A stretch of DNA of 64,000 nt from Gordionus sp. m RMFG-2023 (Eukaryota; Nematomorpha; Gordioida; Chordodea; Parachordodidae): positions 11,509,366-11,573,365 of the forward strand of contig NC_088777.1 in NCBI RefSeq assembly GCF_954871325.1. Reading direction: 5' to 3'. The translations under genes were made by a program, and so were the position numbers. Below, in pieces: positions 59,314 through 64,000 of the stretch. How positions within the stretch are numbered: position 1 is the stretch's first letter; each line of letters opens with the position of its first letter. The notes under the pieces were generated by a model that worked only from the letters and a program-made list of their open reading frames with translations, had not been told where the DNA came from and did no database searches.

Positions 59314-60509
59314 CTATCATACAGAAAATGATATAAATATATTTTAAAAAATCTTTCTAATAATTTTACTTTAATAGGTGACTTGATAAATAAAAAAAAT
59401 TTGGCAACGGCGAACTATATCGTGTGAGATTGCGTTTAATCAATTTATCAGACAACAAATTGCTAATTTTCTTTATAAAAGATAATTTATCTATTTATTT
59501 TATTTATTTAATCGAGGCACTCATCTGTGACAAAATTTAGTAGAATTCCAAAAAAAAGACGTTTCAAGGGTGAGTTATGAAAGGTTTTTTGAGATCTTTA
59601 ATTTATTTTTTAAAAAAACATTTAGAATGCTAATATAATCATATATTGAGACTCCATTTAAAAAGCTAAATTAAAAACAAACGAATAGAATCAAAAGCAC
59701 GTTAAATACCTCAAAACTTATCCCTTAGTGGTCATTATAATTTTAATATTTAATAACCTAAATGCTACAAAATAGGCTAATTCAAACCGACTTTAAAAAT
59801 AACTTAGCCGAGAAAAATCTCGTCTTAAACCCTGAGGCGAGTTAGACCAGCAAATTTTTATATTAAGAAAAATCTGAATGTCTTCGCCATTTGAATTTAA
59901 CTTTTATTTTATAATAAAATTGTATAGGAAAAAAACATATTTTTAACCGTATAATTATAATTTCATAGTTATGTCCTCTGATAAAATATTTGAATGTGAT
60001 ATTCCCATTAAAAAAACAAATTACTTATTTTGCGATACCTTATAAAATATGAAATTTGTTTAAAAGACCAAACTCTGTTAAATTAATATGTAATTTTTAA
60101 TTTATATTAAGGCTCTGCGTGAATAGCCCATCCACAATCGGACTTTTTAAAAAAAATCCATAAATTCTAACATGTTTAAATGAGCAGTCTCCTTAATTTT
60201 ATTTACCTACAAAAGTTCCAATGCAAGACTCTAATTTATAAATATACTGTCATTCTTTTAAGATAGCTAATATATGTACATAAATTTCTATATTTAAAGA
60301 TAAGTCTTTGAAGATTCCCAACTTAGGATAAATTCGTTATTAATGACCAGTTAGGGGGAAATTTACTAGTATTGGATACCATTCTTGAAAACGAATGGAA
60401 AATCGTATATATAAGTTGTAAAAATATACACCTGGGCTTTTAAGTCAAGGACAGGCGCGATCTTGATGTAAAGAATCGAACAAAAAATATTTTTGGACAC
60501 AAATAATAA
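59314..60509. other. stretch with no recognisable gene
   Basis: AT-rich, stops in all frames, no repeat that I could match elsewhere in the window. Confidence 0.45.
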
Positions 60510-60765
60510 ATCATTTCCCTTTAAAAGTAACATCGTTACTTTTTTGAAAAAAAAAAATCGCTATTCCTTAATTGTAAAGGTAACGAGGAACACTTTTCTT
60601 TTTTGAGTAACCCTATTGAAATATTGAAAAAAGATATTTATTAAATTTTTTTTAAATTTTATAAATAATTTAAGCCGAGTTTTTAATTCAGATCAACCAC
60701 CAAGGTTCTTCATTTTTATTTCATTTATACATTCTTGTTGTCGATAAAGAAAATATGAATACCAT
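60510..60765 (-). repeat. dispersed repeat, copy 2 (partner at 350-620)
   Basis: Inverted relative of the repeat at the left edge. Read on the minus strand it has AAATAAAAATGAAGAACC, GGTGGTTGATCTGAATTAAA and ACTCGGCTTAAATTATTTAT, then GTTACTCAAAAAAG and AAAAAAGTAACGATG. Confidence 0.6.
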
Positions 60766-61467
60766 ATTAAATTCTGATAAAGATAAAAAAAAATTTGATG
60801 AGAATCTGAATGAAGATTTTTTATAAGAATATCTTATGAGTTTTTTTGTAAAAAGCTCATTCTTTAAATATTTATAAAAAATTCCCCCAATTAAACTTTT
60901 TATTTATTCAATATAATACAACCATCCCATTCTCTGCGCCAGTTGAACGTGTTTAGCATATCGAAAGCTGTGTTGAGCATTAACTCTTTTATTTATATGA
61001 TCAAAATTTTGAAAATCAATTGTTGTTAAGAATAAATAAAGATTATTATTTAAATTTGAGTGTCAACAACACCTCTACACTAACTTAGTAGTAACAAGAT
61101 TATCTAATAATTAAAACTTTTCATTTTCTATTACAATATTTACTTTTACAAACAGTTAAAATTTATTTTAAATTAATTATATTTTTGTTTAATATCTCTA
61201 TAAATATGTGTAAAACATTATCCTAAAAAATATTTTAAAAATATCGTAATTTGACCGATAACCGATTTGTAACTGACCCAAAAACTAAATACTGCATTGC
61301 TGGCGTTATCCGTGGAAAAATCTTCATTTTAGCTTAATACAAATATATCTAAGAGTTAAGTATTATTCCAAATTATTTTATATTAACATTGCTACAAGTA
61401 CCAAATTTTGTTAATTGATTTTTATTCACATCCCATAAAAATACCAATATTTTGTGCATTGATTTTG
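60766..61467. other. stretch with no recognisable gene
   Basis: AT-rich sequence between a dispersed repeat and the long-TIR transposon. GACCGATAACCGATTTG near 61254 is an isolated word of the CCGATA repeat family. Confidence 0.4.
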
Positions 61468-64000
61468 GGTCATTCCACATCAAATGAGCAAAAAAAATGA
61501 GATTATTGGCCGACCCCTTTCGAATTTTTTAAAATTTGGTAAGCAAAGAAAGGTCAATGTAACTAAGAAATAGCCAAAATTTTAGCCTCCTAACATTTAT
61601 ATTTTTGAAGATATTAGGGTTCAAAATGGCAAAAATAACCTATTTTTACCATTATCTGCCTTCATTCAATTAAGCATATCTTAAAAACTACATAATTGTA
61701 AATAACGAATTTAATATCAAAATTACGTACAAAGATTCTACTTTTAGATAAAAAAAAAATTTATTTTTTTTACCAATTTCCGACCATTTTATTTAATAAG
61801 ACTAAAAACGATTTTTTGGAAATAATACGACATTCAATTTTTAAAAAAAATTTAGTAGACATTATTAAACTCTTCCTTTATATTGTATAAAAATATTGGT
61901 TTGGGACGCGGCCATCTTCATTCTCAAAATCGATAAAAATGTTGAGAAAAGTGTATAAATATTTTCCCGAAAGGGGGCGTCTTTGTATAAAATTATATTA
62001 TTAATCAGTTTTTAATGGTTTTTCTTGGACTATTTGATATAATTTAAAGGATTATTCATCTTGTAAGTGAAAATAACAATAAATGGGGCTTTCGTTCAAT
62101 TATAGAAATTGTATATCGATAAAAGAAATTCAATTTATTACTTTATTTATAATTTATTATAAAAATTTTGCCCATATAGCATATATTTAATGAATAATAA
62201 AATATATTTAACCAAGTTTATAGTTCTTGAATATATGAATCAGAATCTTGTGCATTTCATAGACGCCAAAAAATAATATCAAAATTTTCTCTACTCAATT
62301 TTTTAAAATAATTTGATATTTTAAAAATATTACAAATATTAATTTATTATTATTATGAAATTATATACAAAATAAAAGTATTATCATAAAATAACCCAAA
62401 ACAATATAAATATTGGATCGGATTTTCTAAAATCGGCATAGCCTTACTAAATTAGAATAACAATAAATAAGTGTTTCAATAAATAAAAATTTTAAAATTG
62501 ATTAATTATTCAATAATACATGCTCACTATATTAATTCATCTTTTAATTAATTTATTGGTATTTTGATTTCTATCAACACCCCCCAAGCCTGGAAAAACT
62601 ATAGACGAATATACAGCTAAAATTGTATAAGAATTTTATTGTATGGACGAAATAAGCAGAATCATGCCAGGCAAGAAAGATTGCGTTTAGATTTTGACCA
62701 AAGACGGAAAAAAGAATACCATACATAAGAGATTAATTTTAGATAATTTGAAAGAAATTCATATATTTTTTAAAGAAATGAGGCCTGATGTTAAAATTGG
62801 TTTTTCGAAATTTGCAAGCATTCGTTCAAAAATTGTATACTCGTTGGAGGTAGGTGATTGCAGCTGCCACCAAAATTTTAAATTAATGATCATTGGATCA
62901 AATTTACCCAATTTAACCAATGATATGTTGCCCTTTAAAACATACAAACATATTTTACACTTAATAATTTGTAATTCGCCTCAACCATCCAGTTTATATG
63001 GGCAAATGTGATAATTGTCCAGGGTCAACACATTTACGCGATCAAATAGAAATATTGTTTCGTTCTAAGGACATCGAATTTATAACATACAAACAATGGC
63101 TATCCGTAGATAGAACCACTCATGAAACAATAACCAAACCAGTAGGTGAATTTATCAATGCCTTTTTTTTTAAAATGGAATCTTTATTACTCCATTTTTT
63201 TATTTCAACGCAACAATCGTTGTATCAAAACAATCTAAAATTGAGCTTAGACGAAGACCAATATTTAATTTTATGTGATTTTTAAGAAAATTATAGCTTT
63301 ATACTTCAGGATGAAGTACAAAATTATCATTGATAGGGCTCAATCCACTGCTCACCCTTTTGTTATATATTATAAAGATAATTTTGCCAATATTTGTTGC
63401 CTAAATTATGTAATGATACCCGAATCTCTGCAACACAATACAATAGCAGTACATAATTTCAAAAAAACATTGGTAAATTTTTTAATTAATAAAATTTGTA
63501 GGCCAAATAAAATTTTTTATTTTTCCGATGATAAAAATCGTAAAAGTTTTATTAATATTTGCCATCATGAGATGGATTTCGGGGTACAGGCGAAATGGCA
63601 TTTTTCTGCTATAGCACACGGGAAAAGTGTTTGTAATGGAATTGGTGTCACTGTTAAAAGATTAGCCGCTAGAGGTAGTTTAAAAGGCCTTACTCTAAAT
63701 AACCACATCATATGAATTGTACGAGTTAAATAAAGAAAATATTAATGTCATATATTTTGAATAGATGACCAAAATAAATTATAATTACGAAGATCTATTA
63801 CTCAGGGAAAATTTTCAAAAACTCTATCTATACCTGGAACACACAATGCACACCTTGATTCCAACAGATCTACATCAATTTAAAAGTAAAATGTATTCAA
63901 ATTCAATAGAAATTACTATAGAATAGTTATCATATAATGATGAAAGTATAATTATTGAAGAAATATCAGGATACCTAACGTATCCTTATGATTCTAATTG
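61468..64000 (+). mobile_element. long-TIR DNA transposon, right end beyond the window
   Basis: The left terminus GGGTCATTCCACATCAAATG matches the tips at 51137 and 10399. The following 500 bases have the same layout as the 51137 repeat: a CAAAAAA block, GACCCCTTTCGAATTTTTTA, AAAATTTTAGCCTCCTAAC, and TATTAGGGTTCAAAATGGC. The coding region then lies at 62.65-64 kb on the plus strand. The opposite terminus is not in the window. Confidence 0.7.
62640..64000 (+). pseudogene. probable transposase of the long-TIR transposon
   Basis: Plus-strand blocks in order: MDEISRIMPGKKDCV, KRLILDNLKEIHIFFKEM, VKIGFSKFASIRSK, GDCSCHQNFKLM (62650-63011); KCDNCPGSTHLRDQIEILF, ITYKQWLSVDRTTHETITK and the end LDEDQYLILCDF (62998-63285); then HPFVIYYKDNFANICCLNYV, IFYFSDDKNRKSFINICHHE, DFGVQAKWHFSAIAHGKS and GIGVTVKRLAARGSLKGL (63275-63715); after a stop, HTLIPTDLHQFKSKMYSNSI near 63848-63907, which parallels the 52012 frame. 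I recall this order from repetitive uncharacterised proteins of aphids, Hydra and other invertebrates. At least two frame changes and several stops make this copy defective. Acidic residues in LCDF, YFSDDK and possibly others could be a DDE triad, but that is inference. Confidence 0.6.

Noticed and set aside
1-64000. A bacterial-style operon or defence system
   Set aside because: Both recognised host genes are spliced animal genes and the rest is transposon-derived. No prokaryotic gene clusters are visible.

Overview
The window is very AT-rich eukaryotic DNA. Genes are split by GT-AG introns, several only 40-100 bases long, and transposable elements are dense. Two host genes could be rebuilt exon by exon, with every junction in phase. 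They read as animal VPS51 and animal CSTF3 (CstF-77), so the source is probably an AT-rich invertebrate. I cannot name the species.

Layout: 1-3.8 kb is relic DNA (a FLYWCH-like zinc-finger fragment, an endonuclease-like coding fragment, a palindromic MITE). 3.88-8.50 kb is a broken Ty3/gypsy LTR retrotransposon on the minus strand; its 5' LTR stops about 155 bases before the VPS51 start codon. VPS51 runs on the plus strand from 8653 to 32259 in 17 coding exons (764 codons plus stop). Its 13th intron (20234-30330) holds a nest: a LINE relic split by a Merlin DNA transposon (8-base target duplication), which contains an inverted partial Merlin copy and a Helitron palindrome with two outward-facing 3' ends. 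32.3-36.1 kb is intergenic and holds a second Helitron relic.

CSTF3 runs on the minus strand from 54697 down to 36153 in 19 recognised coding exons, convergent with VPS51. Its introns hold a hAT transposon with a perfect 8-base target duplication, a LINE relic, hAT-like MITEs and a transposon with terminal inverted repeats (TIRs) of about 0.5 kb. 54.7-64 kb has no recognised host gene. It holds MITEs, a tRNA-derived SINE nested in a MITE with a perfect 9-base duplication, a diverged partner of a repeat seen at the left edge of the window, and at the right edge a second long-TIR transposon with a large piece of its probable transposase.

The two host genes act separately: VPS51 is a tethering subunit of the GARP/EARP complexes in endosome-to-Golgi traffic, and CstF-77 is the scaffold of the cleavage stimulation factor in mRNA 3' end formation. 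The most unusual items are the Merlin/Helitron palindrome and the long-TIR transposon family, whose two copies share a recognisable coding module and whose protein resembles animal families usually left unnamed.
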